Positions 12,328-23,370 of a stretch of DNA of 64,000 nucleotides are shown here, in pieces. Location of the stretch: positions 46,651,662-46,715,661 of the forward strand of contig CM070604.1 in the NCBI GenBank assembly GCA_036346395.1, read 5' to 3'. The notes under the pieces were generated by a model that worked only from the letters and a program-made list of their open reading frames with translations, was not told the DNA's origin and made no database searches. Positions within the stretch are counted from its first letter, which is position 1; the number at the start of each line of letters is the position of its first letter. Source of the DNA: Hsuehochloa calcarea. Its lineage: Eukaryota; Streptophyta; Magnoliopsida; Poales; Poaceae. The translations under genes and the position numbers were made by a program.

Positions 12328-13350
12328 CTATCTCTCGCCGATGAGAGAAAACGCGAAGTAGTCGATGCGACGTCGATGTAGAAATCGGTGCGGTGCTAGG
12401 AGAAGAACGGCGTAAAATATGCCGCTGTTTCTTGTAGCATCGAGACTCAATGTGGCCGATCTTGTCGCAATAGGAGCAACGAGGACGACCACCGCCAGAT
12501 GGAGGCGGCCACCACCACTGTGGTAGCCGCCGGAGGAGGCGTCTTCAAGCGTGAAGCGCCGGTGTAGCGGTGTGCGGCGGCGAGCACGGAGGGGAGTGGC
12601 ATCGACCGGCACCACTCGGGCGAGTCTCCTCTCGCACGTATCTCGGTAAGGGCCTCGGAAGAGTGACACGAGGGTGGCGTGCAAGTAGCCGGGCACGCCT
12701 GCCGAACTCGGGGCGAAGCGAGTAAGGAACTCGAGACACGCTGAAACTCGTGTCAAGACGCGACAGCCAAGCAAAGCATGAACAGAACGACGGCGGTCGG
12801 AAGGCGAAGAGAGTCCAGCTGGCGCTTGGCTCGCGAACTCGAGCATAGAAGGCGTCAACAGTAGCATCACCCTGCTGAAGAGAGTGTTCCTGACGAACTC
12901 ATCGACAAGTAGAGGGCATCTCGGAGGGTTCGTGGCGGCGCCGAAGATGAGTCCACATCCGGATGTACCGATGAAAATCCCACAATCTCGTAAGAAAATC
13001 GAGGCCGAACATCGGGCGATGAAGACGCAGCAGCTCGGCGTCGTCGTCACACCACTGAGTGTAGGTAGTCAGGTGATCCATGTAGGAGTCCAGAGCCTCT
13101 TGGTAGGCAGAGGCAGCCTTCTCATCAGCAAGGCCAGCAGACTCAATAGCAGCTTTGTCAGCTGTCGAGGGAAGCGCAACAGACGTAGGCTCCGTCGGAG
13201 TAGTAGGGCATGGCGGGCAGGTGACATCGCCAGAGAGGACGCCCAAAGATTTAAGACCGCGCATATGGATGCGCATGTGAGACTGGTCGGTGTAGTTAAC
13301 ACCGTCGAAGATCACCAGCGGCGAGGAGAAGCGGTACCTATTGGTAGCGG
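12328..13350 (-). pseudogene. gag: copia-2 gag with intact zinc knuckle, frameshifted
   Basis: The N-terminal gag frame (12899-13315) begins MIFDGVNYTDQSHMRIHMRG and contains the region leading to LWDFHRYIRMWTHLRRR, typical of copia gag. It then breaks. Further along the minus strand, near 12425-12480, a perfect CX2CX4HX4C knuckle is encoded (CSYCDKIGHIESRCYKK), the RNA-binding motif of gag. At least one frameshift lies between the two parts, so no single protein is made. Confidence 0.8.
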
Positions 13351-13399
13351 CGCCGACGGCGCGGCGACCAAGGTAACGTAGTCTAATAGGCGGCGCTGG

Positions 13400-14027
13400 A
13401 CGGCGCGGCGATTAGACCAACGTTTTTTTTTTAACTCTTCTCTTCTCCTTTAAATGGAATCGGCCGGGCCGATTCCAATCGGCCCACTGCCGAAAACGGG
13501 GAAACCCTAGTAGGGTTTCCCTTGTGTCTTGGCGGCAAACCACCGGCCGCGCGACCCTCCTCGATGGCGGCGGCCTTGGCGGCGACCGGGTGACGGCCGC
13601 GGCGGCCTTGGCGGCGACCGGGTGACGGGGCGGCGGCGGCGGTGGTTCGCGGCAAAGACGCTGGCGACCCTCGGCGACGGTGACGGCCGGCGGCGGCGCG
13701 GGCGGCGGCGAGTGCTCCGTCTGTGAGAGGCGCGCGGTGAGCCCACCACGGTCGGTGGAGACAAAGCGGCGGCGGTTTGAAGAAGAAGACGGCGGCCGCG
13801 GCGGCGACCGTGACGGCGATCGTTCGCGGCAAAGCGGCCGAGGAGCCCAGCGATGTGGAGTCTCAGGGCGGCAAAGCGGCGGCGCGCAAGCAAGCAAGGA
13901 AGCCGTGGCGGCGGCAAGCGGCGGCGCCATCGCAAGCAAGGGAAGCCGGCGGCGGCTCTTGGGCGAGAGCAGAGGAGGCACGAGACCGGAGCGGCGGCCG
14001 GTAGGTTGACAAGCGAAACCCTAGGTT
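13400..14027 (-). other. copia-2 GC-rich leader
   Basis: Sequence between primer site and gag. It is made of CGG/CCG-type runs, including a duplicated stretch near 13580-13625 (GGCGACCGGGTGACGG twice). Long overlapping frames on both strands result from the lack of AT-rich stop codons and are not genes. A leader of this composition should be strongly structured as RNA (inference). Confidence 0.6.
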
Positions 14028-14040
14028 TGCTCTGATACCA

Positions 14041-14177
14041 TGTTATGATTGTTGCTTGTATTATCAGGAGGCCAATGGGCCTATATATATATACAGATAC
14101 AGGTTACAGATAAGGAAACCAAAATAAAGCTAGAGTCCTACTCTAACACTGATATCTCTCCAATTATATCTCTAACA
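14041..14177 (-). repeat. copia-2 5' LTR
   Basis: 137 bp. The primer binding site TGGTATCAGAGCA follows directly on the coding strand. Confidence 0.93.
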
Positions 14178-14182
14178 ACCTG

Positions 14183-14850
14183 AACTTATGTCAAGGCTGA
14201 CTTTCCTAATGCCTAAAGTGTAGATATCCCGTGTTTCTGCTCCTCAATTCAACAGTTCTTTCTTTAAAAACTTCTCCAGCCAATTGAACATTTGAACAGC
14301 TGCCTTGGGCAGTTGACTATTTCCTTTAAAAAAAAAATTAATACTGTTTGTCAAGGATCCTATTGAATTCAGCAAATGCCCTGCTCATATTCTTAAATGC
14401 TAAACACAGCCATGTTCATATTATTAAATGCTACACGCAGCCCTGTTCAAAATTGAATCAGGCTTGATCTTCAGGAACAAGTTTATCCACTTAATTTCCT
14501 TTAGTTTTCTTGTCTGGATGAAGGGTTTATTTACATTTTTCAATAACCAGGAAGAACTGCAGAAGTTTCCCGATTAACTTAATATTTTTATAGCAGGTTC
14601 CACAGAACGATGAATTCACTCTAATCACCTGATTATCTAACAACAGATAACTTCCTTCACTACATCTTGTAGCGCTACAATTACAGAAGACAGGTCTACA
14701 GATGTAAGGGGAGCTATCAATCTTTTCAACTAACATGACAAAACCGTAAAGGTAACAATCAAATACGCCCAAATTGAATCGAAGAAATACTTGCACACTA
14801 GCATCACATGAACCAAAATTAAGACTTACCCCAACAAGCAAATGCTACCA
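14183..14850 (-). other. Probable 3' UTR/downstream region of the gene remnant
   Basis: AT-rich sequence following the stop codon at 14851-14853 on the minus strand. A 104-codon frame (14527-14841) runs through it but resembles no known domain; I treat it as chance. copia-2 inserted at the far side. Confidence 0.4.
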
Positions 14851-15049
14851 CTATGGGCCCTTCACATGCTTCTGGACAAACGGGATCCCTGTTTCAAAAC
14901 CACAAAACCAATTTCTCATTCAGGGCACCTGCCTAATAGCGAAACAATGGTAGAAAACCTAAACCCCAGAATCAGACACAAAGAACACGCAAGGTACCTG
15001 TGTTGAACCCATGCACCACACTGAGCATAGCGCCGGCGCCCGAACCAGC
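14851..15049 (-). pseudogene. 3' end of an unidentified host gene, truncated upstream
   Basis: Two small coding exons on the minus strand can be joined. Exon A is 14998-15049, after a strong acceptor with a long pyrimidine run ending CTGTAG at 15050-15055. Exon B is 14851-14888, preceded by GAAACAG. The intron (14889-14997, 109 bp) has a GT donor (GTACCTT) and an AG acceptor. The product end reads about 30 residues: AGSGAGAMLSVV, then HGFNTGIPFVQKHVKGP and a stop. A Gly/Ala start followed by a short polar tail could be the end of a small membrane protein, but I cannot assign a family. About 65 bp upstream of exon A the sequence turns abruptly into an Angela LTR fragment, so the rest of the gene is absent from this window. 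Confidence 0.45.
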
Positions 15050-15117
15050 CTACAGCAACAGGACAGACAGAACAGCCAAAACCACACAAGGGTGCTATTA
15101 CGCATGTACGGAACCAT

Positions 15118-15529
15118 GTTGATCTCAGGTCTAAAGATTATACATCATCATTGCTTGAGACAAACTAACGACACACATAATCAAAACAATCTCAATAGTG
15201 TCTCAAGATGGGTCAATCCAAACCATGTTCTCTAACATGTGTTCACATTATTGATTCGATATCCCCGTATCCATGACCGGTGAAACATTGTCATCCATCA
15301 ATAAATGTGCTGGTCGATAGAGTCATTGGTGTTCCAACCAGTAACATTCGACCATGGATTGATTTAGAACGACGTCATCATAAATTAAAAGAGCTTCACC
15401 AACAAGTCACATGTCAATCTTCATAACTAATTATTCATTCAAGAAATAGAATAACACTTATTCAATAACTCATAAACATAGATATGATACAATCATCTCT
15501 ATGATTGCCTCTAGAGCATATCACCGACA
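15118..15529 (-). repeat. Angela-type 3' LTR, truncated
   Basis: On the coding strand it begins TGTCGGTGATATGCTCTAGA and matches the first ~410 bp of the family's other LTRs at 37389, 46311 and 62363. It stops at a sharp junction with the gene remnant near 15118. Confidence 0.85.
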
Positions 15530-15566
15530 GTCTCTCACTTGCACTAGAGTCAATCAAATAGGTATC

Positions 15567-16404
15567 TGTCGGTGTATTAGAACCGATCTTACGTAAAGAT
15601 TATTTGATTCAGGGGGTCTCCTAAAGATGAAATCACGCAGAGTGGTTGACACGGGATGTTTAGACATGTTCAGGCCTTCTCCGGGGAGAATAACAACCCT
15701 ACTCCTGTGTGTGTATGGTATTGACTGTATTCTCGATGATCAAGTAAGAAACTAAGACTATTACAGAGAATAGTACTTGTGTTTCCCCTTGACTCGCTCT
15801 GTCTTCTCCCTTCTTTCGCCCTCTGATTGATGTCTTTATATAGTCGTGAAGAAGTAGCCGTTTTGTCCTGCGGAAGAGTCGCCCAATTAAGCCAGTAATG
15901 GGCGCATGATGGCAGTAATTACCGGCGCATTGGCTTCTTCACGCCGTCTGGCAGTTATCTTTCAGAGGTAATGGGGTATTTAAGCACTATTATTACGCGG
16001 AATAATAGTGCGTGTGGACCGTTCGGATTCCTTAATAAATTGGACCCACTCGCATGTAGGTTTGATTATAAGGTGGTCGTGGTTCACTTGGTCGTAGTAG
16101 GACTTACGACTGGGTATAAGTCGTAGTAGAGCTTACGACTGTGCAATAGTCGTAGAAGGACTTACGACTGGGTAATAGTCGTAGAAGGACTTACGACTGG
16201 GTAATGGTCGTAGAAGGACTTACGACCAGGTAGTGGTCGTAGTAAGACTTACGATTATAGGGGTGATTGTAGAAGATCCTACAATCACTTGGTAGCCCTC
16301 CCCCTTATAAATATAAGGGATACTTCGGGACTATGTGACATCATATTTACCCATAATAAGAATTATAGATAAAAGATAAAATGAGGATTACTAAATCCTC
16401 GTCA
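15567..16404 (-). mobile_element. Gypsy solo LTR, 838 bp (TSD GTATC)
   Basis: Begins TGTCGGTGTATTAG and ends AATCCTCGTCA, with GTATC duplicated at 15562-15566 and 16405-16409. Its ends and layout resemble the LTRs of the large Gypsy element at 44931-64000. That relation, and a TATATAA box on the minus strand near 15835-15845, orient it minus. It carries about seven 29-bp tandem units at 16090-16285. No internal region remains, so it arose by LTR-LTR recombination. Confidence 0.9.
16090..16285. repeat. 29-bp tandem hairpin repeat
   Basis: GTCGTAG recurs at 16091, 16120, 16149, 16178, 16207 and 16236, exactly 29 bp apart. Each unit (AGTCGTAGAAGGACTTACGACT) is an imperfect palindrome, so the array is a row of small hairpins inside an LTR. 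Confidence 0.85.
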
Positions 16405-16511
16405 GTATCGAATACCCATGTTTTTTTGTGTGCACTTGGTCATTTTCGACACTTGTCTAGATCTGGTCGTATCACTATACAACTAGTCCTAGATCTGGTC
16501 GTATCACTATA

Positions 16512-17090
16512 TAGGGATGGCAATTGTGCCCGATTACCCGCGTGCCCGCGGGCGAATACCCTAATGGAGGCGGGTATGGGCGTCTTTCTTTGCCCACGGG
16601 TATGAAACGGGCACAATTTCTTACCCGTCGGGTAAACGGGTATGGGTATGGGTAAGCTCCACCCGTACCCGCTTCGCCCGATTACCCGTGATCTACCCAC
16701 ATGTGTAAGAAACTATGTTAATTTGTATTTGTATTTTATTTGTTAAACTTGATTAGTTGTCTTGTCGAACATGATATGTGAATTGTGATGAACTTTATTA
16801 GTTGTTGAATGCGTGATGCACCATTGATGTGTGAATTATGATGAACTTGATGTATGCATTGCTCGTGGGTAACATGCATGTACGCGGGCGATGGGTACCC
16901 ACGGGCGGTGATGCATTATTCGCGGGTAAACGGGTATGCCCGCGGGCGACGGGTACCCACGGGCGACGGGTATGGGTGAGGTTTTTCGCCCGTCGTCCTT
17001 CGCGGGTATACCCGTGGGGGAAATTCGGGGTCGCGGGTACGGGTATGGGCGAGCACTACCCGTACCCGCCGCACCCGATTGCCATCTCTA
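16512..17090. mobile_element. Non-autonomous hAT transposon (TSD TCACTATA)
   Basis: 579 bp with terminal inverted repeats TAGGGATGGCAAT and complement of ATTGCCATCTCTA, flanked by an 8-bp duplication TCACTATA (16504-16511, 17091-17098). Short TIRs of this form and an 8-bp duplication are diagnostic of hAT. The ends are rich in GGGTA/CCCGC motifs and the middle (16700-16860) is AT-rich. There is no transposase, so it was moved by enzyme from another locus. Confidence 0.9.
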
Positions 17091-17172
17091 TCACTATATG
17101 ACCAGTCTATACCTGGTCGAACTTACACCAGAGTCAATCATATATGTATCTTATAACCATTGCTCTTGTGTG

Positions 17173-19459
17173 TGTAACACCCCAACCCAACATTGAGCCT
17201 AGAATGCCACTAAACTACTCTAACCATTTAATTACGTCAACCTACTATAAAATTACTGCAAGCATATCAACGATAAAACTCATCCACGGGTCACAATAAC
17301 ACAAGCATAATACTGTGACAATCATAGAAAATTTAGTCCTAGGGGCATAGTAACGTAATAAGTCAAGATTAACACAAACCAAGCATCTAAGGTTATTCAA
17401 TACCATCATGTCCTAGATATAAATCATCAAATTATACTAAAAGTTTCTCATGTCCAATAAATCAACTAATTGGGTGTAGTGTATGATTCCAAGTACGCTA
17501 GCCCTTTCCGAGTCAAACGCCATCAACGGTCACCTAAAAATAACAATAGAGCAAGTATGAGTCCAAGACTCAGCAAAAATGTAATAAAGCCATAAACAAT
17601 AGTTTATCAACCATAATCAAAGTTATCATTATCATCCATCTATTTAATGTCATTCTCATACTCAAACAAACAAGCCATATTCCATATAGGTAAAGTTGCA
17701 CAATTTAACAATTTACTCATATATGCGAATACACCAACATGCTCATGCTCATATGCATCTTATCAGCTGATACCGGTATAGCGGAGTGTTCACCCGTCGA
17801 TGACACACTCTATACTTCACTTCCATGAAGTTCTCACCGAAGTAGGATTTTATCTAGAGCACTCCGGAATAGTCATGTATCTTTCTCACCGACCTCACTG
17901 GAATAGTTACATGACTTACTCATCGACCTGGCTCGTGCAACTCATGTCATTATGAATGTAAATGATGCAACATCTTTAATTATTCATCAACATAATTCAT
18001 CTCATTAACTCAATATCTCATTCTCATTAGCTCAATATCATAATCTCATTCACTCAAGGTCATCAATATCATGTAGAAGAATAAGCTTAATGAAAGTATA
18101 ACAAATAGCATGATAAGTAATATCAATGATCATGGCGAACAACCCATTGTTCATCACTCTACCATGTACTTGCCTTAACCGAAAGACGGAAGACGACAGA
18201 AGGGCTCTAACCCCAGTGCTCACCACCACCTGGCAACAGTAAAGTATACTAAATATATCATTCAAAAGTACATAACATAGCAATGGAACAAAATGAAATC
18301 AATTGCTCTTAATCACAACCCGAGGCTTAGCCGATACACTCCCAAATCTCAATTTGTCCAAACAGAGAGCTATCAAAGAAAAATCTATAACTTTTGAGTA
18401 AAAACTCCAAAAGTTATGAATCCAATTTTTCTGGAATCTACACTATCATATCTACAACTTCTCAGATGACCAAAAGATCAAATAATCTCATCTAAGCCTT
18501 TGTTTTTTAATTTTGAAGACCGTTTTGTCATCTTTGGTACTACTGACTTGGGAATTTCGTAACTTTTATTTGGTACATCCAAATTCAATTGTCTAGGAAT
18601 CTCTGGAAATATAACAAAATTATCTACAATAACTTAGTTGGTGAGATTCTCTAATTCTACCATTAACATGATCTAATCTACAGTTGAAAACTTGAAGTCA
18701 AAATCTGACAGTCTGAAGAAATAGTAGTACAAGAAAAATTCATATCTTTCAAATGATTGAACCAAAATTCATGATATTTATTAATCTGGAAAGCTAATAA
18801 AATTTCCGACAAAAGTTGTGTTGGGGGACCCCCCCTGAATCGACCATTATCTAAACATTATCTATTAAATACGACGATAGTTGTAATCTCGTTAGGGTTT
18901 CTGGACAGCAGTAAAGAAATTAACGTATCTCCCAATATAAAACTCCAAATTGGATGATCTCAATCTCTATGGAAAGCTGAGAACAAACCCCCACAAATCT
19001 CTAGGAGACCCTAACCTTGAATTCGGACTTTCACTACGCGAAAACGGACGAGCAAGCAGAGTACAGATTACTGATTCTAATTGCAGTAGTACAGAAACTC
19101 TCTAATTGATAGCAATCAAGGATCAAACCTGCTCCAAATAGAGGGGAGGAGGCACCAATGGAGGGGAGTGACGCCGGGGGGCTGCTGGTCATGGGGAAGG
19201 CCTTGAGGGAGGTGGAGGCGCAAGGGGAAGGGAGAGGGGGAATAGGGGTGGCGGCCACAAGAGGGAGGAAGGGTGGAGGGAGGTGGATAGGGTTTTGGGG
19301 GAGGGAGGTGCCCCCCCCCCTTTTGGCCGGCCCCCACTTGGGCCTCCTGGGCCGTGGCTCGAGGTCCAGGTTGGCGGATTTTCATAGAAAAACCCTTTAA
19401 AAAAATTGTATTCCCTCTTTTACTTGCTTTTCTTCCTTAGAAATATTCGGAGTATTACA
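17173..19459 (-). mobile_element. Gypsy solo LTR, 2287 bp (TSD GTGTG)
   Basis: Begins TGTAACACCCCAACCC and ends GGAGTATTACA, flanked by GTGTG at 17168-17172 and 19460-19464. On the minus strand it would start TGTAATACTCC and end GGGGTGTTACA, the usual end of Tekay/Del-type LTRs, hence the tentative minus strand. Open frames at 19034-19400 are LTR sequence. It splits the RNase H tail of the Angela element. Confidence 0.88.
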
Positions 19460-19464
19460 GTGTG

Positions 19465-20640
19465 CGCCTTATGCTTAGGTTGTGGAAGAGGCTTTGTCAA
19501 TGAATCAACAATATTCAAATCCATGTGCACTTTGTATATCTTCACATCACCTCTTTCTACGATCTCGCGAATAATGTGATATCGTCAAAGTATATGTTTG
19601 GACTTTTGATACGATCTAGGCTCCTTAGCTTGTGCAATTGCTCCACTATTATCACAATAGAGATCCATTGGACTGGAAGCATTCGAAACCACACCCAGTT
19701 CATTTATGAACTTTCTAATCCATGCGGCCTCTTTTGCGCTTTCGAAGCTGCAATGTACTCAGCCTCTGTTGTAGAATCAGCAATCGTTCCTTGCTTGGAA
19801 CTTTTTCAGCTCACTACTCCTCTATTAAGACAAAACACAAACATAGACTGTGATCTGAAATCATCCTTGTCGGTTTGAAAGCTAGCATCGGTGTAACCAT
19901 TTACGACCAGCTCTTCCTTACCACCATATACAAGGAATGCATCTTTAGTCCTTCTCAAGTACTTAAGGATATTCTTGACTGCTATCCAATGACCTTCACT
20001 TAGATCCGATTGATATCTGCCCGTAACACTTAGAGCATACGACACATCTGGTCGTGTACACAGCATGGCATACATGATAGATCCTACGACCAAAGCATAT
20101 GGTATTCTACTTATTTTGTCTCGCTCATCAGTGGTCGTAGGATACTGAGTCTTGCTAAAATTAATACCATGTGATATGGGCAAGAAACGTTTCTTGGAAT
20201 CTTGCAAGTTGAACCGCTCCAACACCTTGTCAATGTACATATCTTGGCTTAATCCAATTAGCCTATTAGATCTATCTCTATAGATCCTTATCCCAAGAAT
20301 ATATGCCGCATCTCTAAAATCTTTCATTGAGAAACTATTTCTTAATGAAGTTTTAACAGATTCGAGCATAGAAATATCATTTCCGATCAGTAGTATATTA
20401 TCCACATACAATATCAGAAACACAAGTTTGCTCCCACTAACCTTCTTATAAACATAAGGTTCTTCTCCATTCTTGATGAAGTCAAACCTTTTGACTACTT
20501 CATCAAAACGAATGTTCCAACTCCGAGATGCTTGCTTCAATCCATAGATATATTTCTTAAGCTTGCATACCTTTCTAGCTTCATTTGGATTGACAAAACT
20601 CTCAGGCTATGTCATGTACACATCCTCACTTTTGTTTCTA
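19465..20640 (-). pseudogene. pol: Angela-type RT and RNase H, degraded
   Basis: A 245-codon frame (19806-20540) starts in KQASRSWNIRFDEVVKRFDF and contains LVFLILYVDNILLIGND. The RT box is YVDN instead of YVDD, which removes a metal-binding aspartate. YILGIRIYRDRS, LCTRPDVSYALSVTGRYQ and the RNase H start (VVNGYTDASFQTDKDD) follow. The rest of RNase H (EAAYMAL-like, DSLTKPL) lies in other frames at 19465-19800. To the right the frame continues as FKKKIDMDGN and similar with stop codons. The loss of the catalytic aspartate and the stops make it inactive. Confidence 0.85.
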
Positions 20641-22602
20641 TTTAGAAAAACCGTTTTGACATCCATTTGTCATACCTAATAATCAAAATATGCAGCAATA
20701 GCTAAAATAATCCGGATAGACTTAAGCATAGCGACAGGTAAGAAGGTTTCATCATAATCAACACCTTGAATTTTGTTTGAAACCATTCGCAACCAATCGT
20801 GCCTTATGAATGTGAACATTTCCATCCATATCTATCTTTTTCTTAAAATCCATTTGCAGTCAATGGTTTTAACACCATCAGGTGCATTAACCAAGTTCCA
20901 AACTTGATTGTCATACATGGACTTTATCTAAGATCTCATGGCTTCAAGCCATGACTCAGAGTTTGGGTCCACCATTGCTTCCGTATAAGTTTTAGGTACA
21001 TCATTATTCAATAATAAAATATTATGCCCATACTTTATAGGCAATTGACGTGACTTTTTTAATCTACGTGGGGTTGATGCCTCATCTACTGGTTCAATAA
21101 CATTTTGTTCATCCTATAGAGGTTCAGTAGGAATATTTTCAGATGGTTCCCGAATTTCTTCGAGTTGCACCTTGCTCCTATTGACTCCTTTGGAAAGAAA
21201 CTCTTTCTCCAAGAAGACACAATTACGGGCAACAAACACTTTGTTATCTTCCCGCTTATAAAAGTAATATCCTTTAGTTTCCTCAGGATACCCCACAAAG
21301 AAACACTTATCAGACTTGGGTGTGAGTTTATCAGATGTTAAATATTTTACATAAACCTCACAGCTCCATATCCTGATAAAAGATAATCCAGGACTCTTCT
21401 CGGTCTATATCTCATATGGTGTTGTTTCCACAGTTTTTGATGGAACCCTATTTAAAGTGAAAGTCGTTGTTTCTAGTACGTATCCCCATAATTGCAATAG
21501 AAGATCATATTGGCTCATTATTGACCGAACTATGTCCAACAATGTTTGGTTCTATCGTTCAGACACCCCATTCCATTGAGGCGTTCCCGGCGGAGTGAGT
21601 TGTGGAATAATTCCATATTTCTTTAGATGATCACCAAACTCATGGCTCAAATATTCTCCTCCATGATCTTATCATGGATATTTAATTATCTTGCCAAGTT
21701 GATTTTGTACCTCATTCTGAAATTACTTGAACTTTTCAAAGGATTCAGACTTATACCTCATTAAGTAGATATAACCATATCTATTAAAGTCATCAATAAA
21801 GTTATGAAGTACTGAAAACCACCTCTAGCCGAAGTGCTCATTGGTCCACATACATCCATATGTACAAGAGCCAATAAGTCACTTGCCCTCTCACCTCTGG
21901 TCATGAAAGACGTCTTTGTCATTTTGCTAAGTAAACAAGATTCACATATTTCAAATGATTCAAAATCAAATGAGTTTAGAAGACCATCTTTATGGAGCTT
22001 CATCATGCGATTCTTATTTATATGACCTAAACGACAATGCCAAACAAAAGTGGGATTCAATTCATTAGGTCGAAGTCTCTTAGCATTAACGTTATAAACA
22101 TGCATTTCCTCAAGATTCAGAACATACAATCTATTTACCAATGGAGCATGGTCATAAAGCATATCTTCAAAATAAATTTAACAATAATTGTTCTTTATTC
22201 TGAATTCATAAACTTCTGCTCCTAAACATGAAGCAGAAATAACATTTTTGCATAAGGATGGAACATAATAACAATTATTTAATTCTATAACTAATCATGA
22301 AGGTAAAGCTAACGGTAAAGTGACAATAGCTAATGCAGCAACTCTTGCTCTATTGCCCACGTGAAGATCAACATCTCCTCTTGCCAAACTTCTACTCCTT
22401 ATCAGTCCCTGTATCGAATTACAAATATGAGCAACCGATCTGGTATCAAATACCCAAGAACATGTAGAAGTTGCAAGATTAATTTGTATAACATTTATAC
22501 CTGAATTGGAAGTCTTACTTCTTTTGTTCTTTTTAATCTCTGTCAAGTACTTCTTGCAATTTCTCTTCCGATGCCCAGTCTCATGACAATGGTAATATTA
22601 TG
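20641..22602 (-). pseudogene. pol: Angela-type integrase, protease and gag zinc knuckle, degraded
   Basis: The pre-integrase/integrase zinc finger is at 21761-22162 (WHCRLGHINKNRM then CESCLLSKMTKT), followed by LVHMDVCGPM of the integrase core. The C-terminal integrase part is at 21086-21298 (GYPEETKGYYFY). Protease is at 22295-22546 with SWVFDTRSVAHIC, in which the catalytic D-T-G/S context is altered to DTRS. Near 22556-22602 a knuckle is encoded (HCHETGHRKRNC) whose first Cys is replaced. Stops and frameshifts separate the parts. Confidence 0.8.
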
Positions 22603-22650
22603 TGTCAGGCTTAGGACCCAACTTGAGCTTCTTAAGCTTAGCTTTGAGAC

Positions 22651-22937
22651 AAGTCTCCGAACACCGCGATAAAAAGTCATTGTGTCATTGTGGTTTGTTC
22701 TCTATTGATTTACTTTGTGCGATTTACATTTCTATAATTAAATTGCTTACATGTCTTTGTATATTTTGCTATCATTGACGTTGTATTATATTGTTGGTGC
22801 ACTTAGTGAGACTAGGTTTTTAGTCCTTATTTGTGCAAAACTGATTTGACTTACTCTTCCGCATTAGAAATCGGTTTTAGCAAAAAAAATTAAAACCTCC
22901 TATGCACCCCCCTCTAGTCGGCCTCCTTGATCTTACA
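22651..22937 (+). repeat. 3' tail of a SIRE-type copia LTR
   Basis: Matches in order the end of the LTR at 58567-61387: AAGTCTCCGAACACC, then CACCCCCCTCTAGTCGGC and a final GATCTTACA. Only ~290 bp is left, and its left side is fused to the Angela gag. Confidence 0.75.
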
Positions 22938-23135
22938 TATGGTCCCCACTCTGCAGGACGTCGCGGTGCTGCTCAGCCTACCTATCGCGGAGTCGTTGTG
23001 TCCTCACCGGACGCGCCTGCCGAATTGGCACGACGACTTGCTGGGCAGGTTTGAGGGAGTTCTTCCGGCCGAGGCCGCAGTAGCGTATTACATCTTCCTG
23101 GTGCGACAGAAGCATGGCCTGCCCCTGTAGTGGCT
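22938..23135 (+). pseudogene. Plant mobile domain (PMD-like) fragment
   Basis: An open stretch of ~63 residues begins MVPTLQDVAVLLSLPIAESL and continues to YYIFLVRQKHGLPL. The TLQDVAxLLxLPI signature is that of the plant mobile domain found in MAIN/MAIL proteins and in many transposons of grasses. It starts immediately at the SIRE LTR end and stops after ~65 codons, so it is an exon fragment captured in or left by a transposon. Confidence 0.65.
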
Positions 23136-23370
23136 TTCGTAGTTTCCGGGTATGTATGCAATCCATTTTCCATGTTTAGCAATGCACTATCGTTAGCCTG
23201 CGTGCCATGTAACCCTCTTGTCGGGTCAACTGTCGTGTTGTTATCGTTTTTGCCATTTTTTCAAAGTTCTCCACCGTATATGAATTCCCGGATGCATCGC
23301 AATATCACTTACCTTCCTACTTACAAATCATTGATACCTCAATCGTTCTCATAAAATTCTTCAAAAATTT
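23136..23370. other. No feature seen
   Basis: Short intergenic stretch after the mobile-domain fragment. It may belong to the same transposon, but nothing is recognisable. Confidence 0.3.

Larger units (their letters stand above)
8982..14177 (-). mobile_element. Complete Ty1/copia retrotransposon, copia-2
   Basis: Bounded by short LTRs (8982-9116, 135 bp; 14041-14177, 137 bp) that differ only by one TA unit in a (TA)n run. The target duplication ACCTG is intact (8977-8981, 14178-14182). The primer binding site on the minus strand is TGGTATCAGAGCA (initiator-Met tRNA) at 14028-14040. The polypurine tract TTGAGGGGGGG precedes the 3' LTR at 9117-9127. The organisation, LTR size, orientation and recent age match copia-1, but the LTR sequences are unrelated, so this is a different family of the same lineage. 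A ~600-bp CGG-rich leader separates the primer site from gag. All protein domains are frame-broken. Confidence 0.95.
15118..22650 (-). mobile_element. Angela/BARE-type copia element, truncated, with three nested insertions
   Basis: Minus-strand copia. The 3' LTR is cut down to its first ~412 bp (15118-15529). It is preceded on the coding strand by AGTGCAAGTGAGAGAC, the conserved polypurine end of Angela-type elements. RNase H, RT, integrase, protease and gag zinc knuckle follow to the right. The 5' end is missing and the element abuts a SIRE LTR tail at ~22650. The inserted pieces are 15567-16404, 16512-17090 and 17173-19459; each is flanked by a target duplication, which fixes the nesting order. 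Without them the tail of RNase H (DSLTKPLPQPKHKAHTRAM, ending YIYD and stop) reads across the 17173-19459 insertion. Confidence 0.88.

Noticed and set aside
13412..14009. Long Arg/Ala/Pro-rich ORFs on both strands
   Set aside because: They come from the CGG-rich copia-2 leader, where stop codons are rare; no domain is present.
14527..14841. 104-codon minus-strand ORF with several Cys residues
   Set aside because: It lies downstream of a convincing stop codon, in probable 3' UTR, and has no domain.
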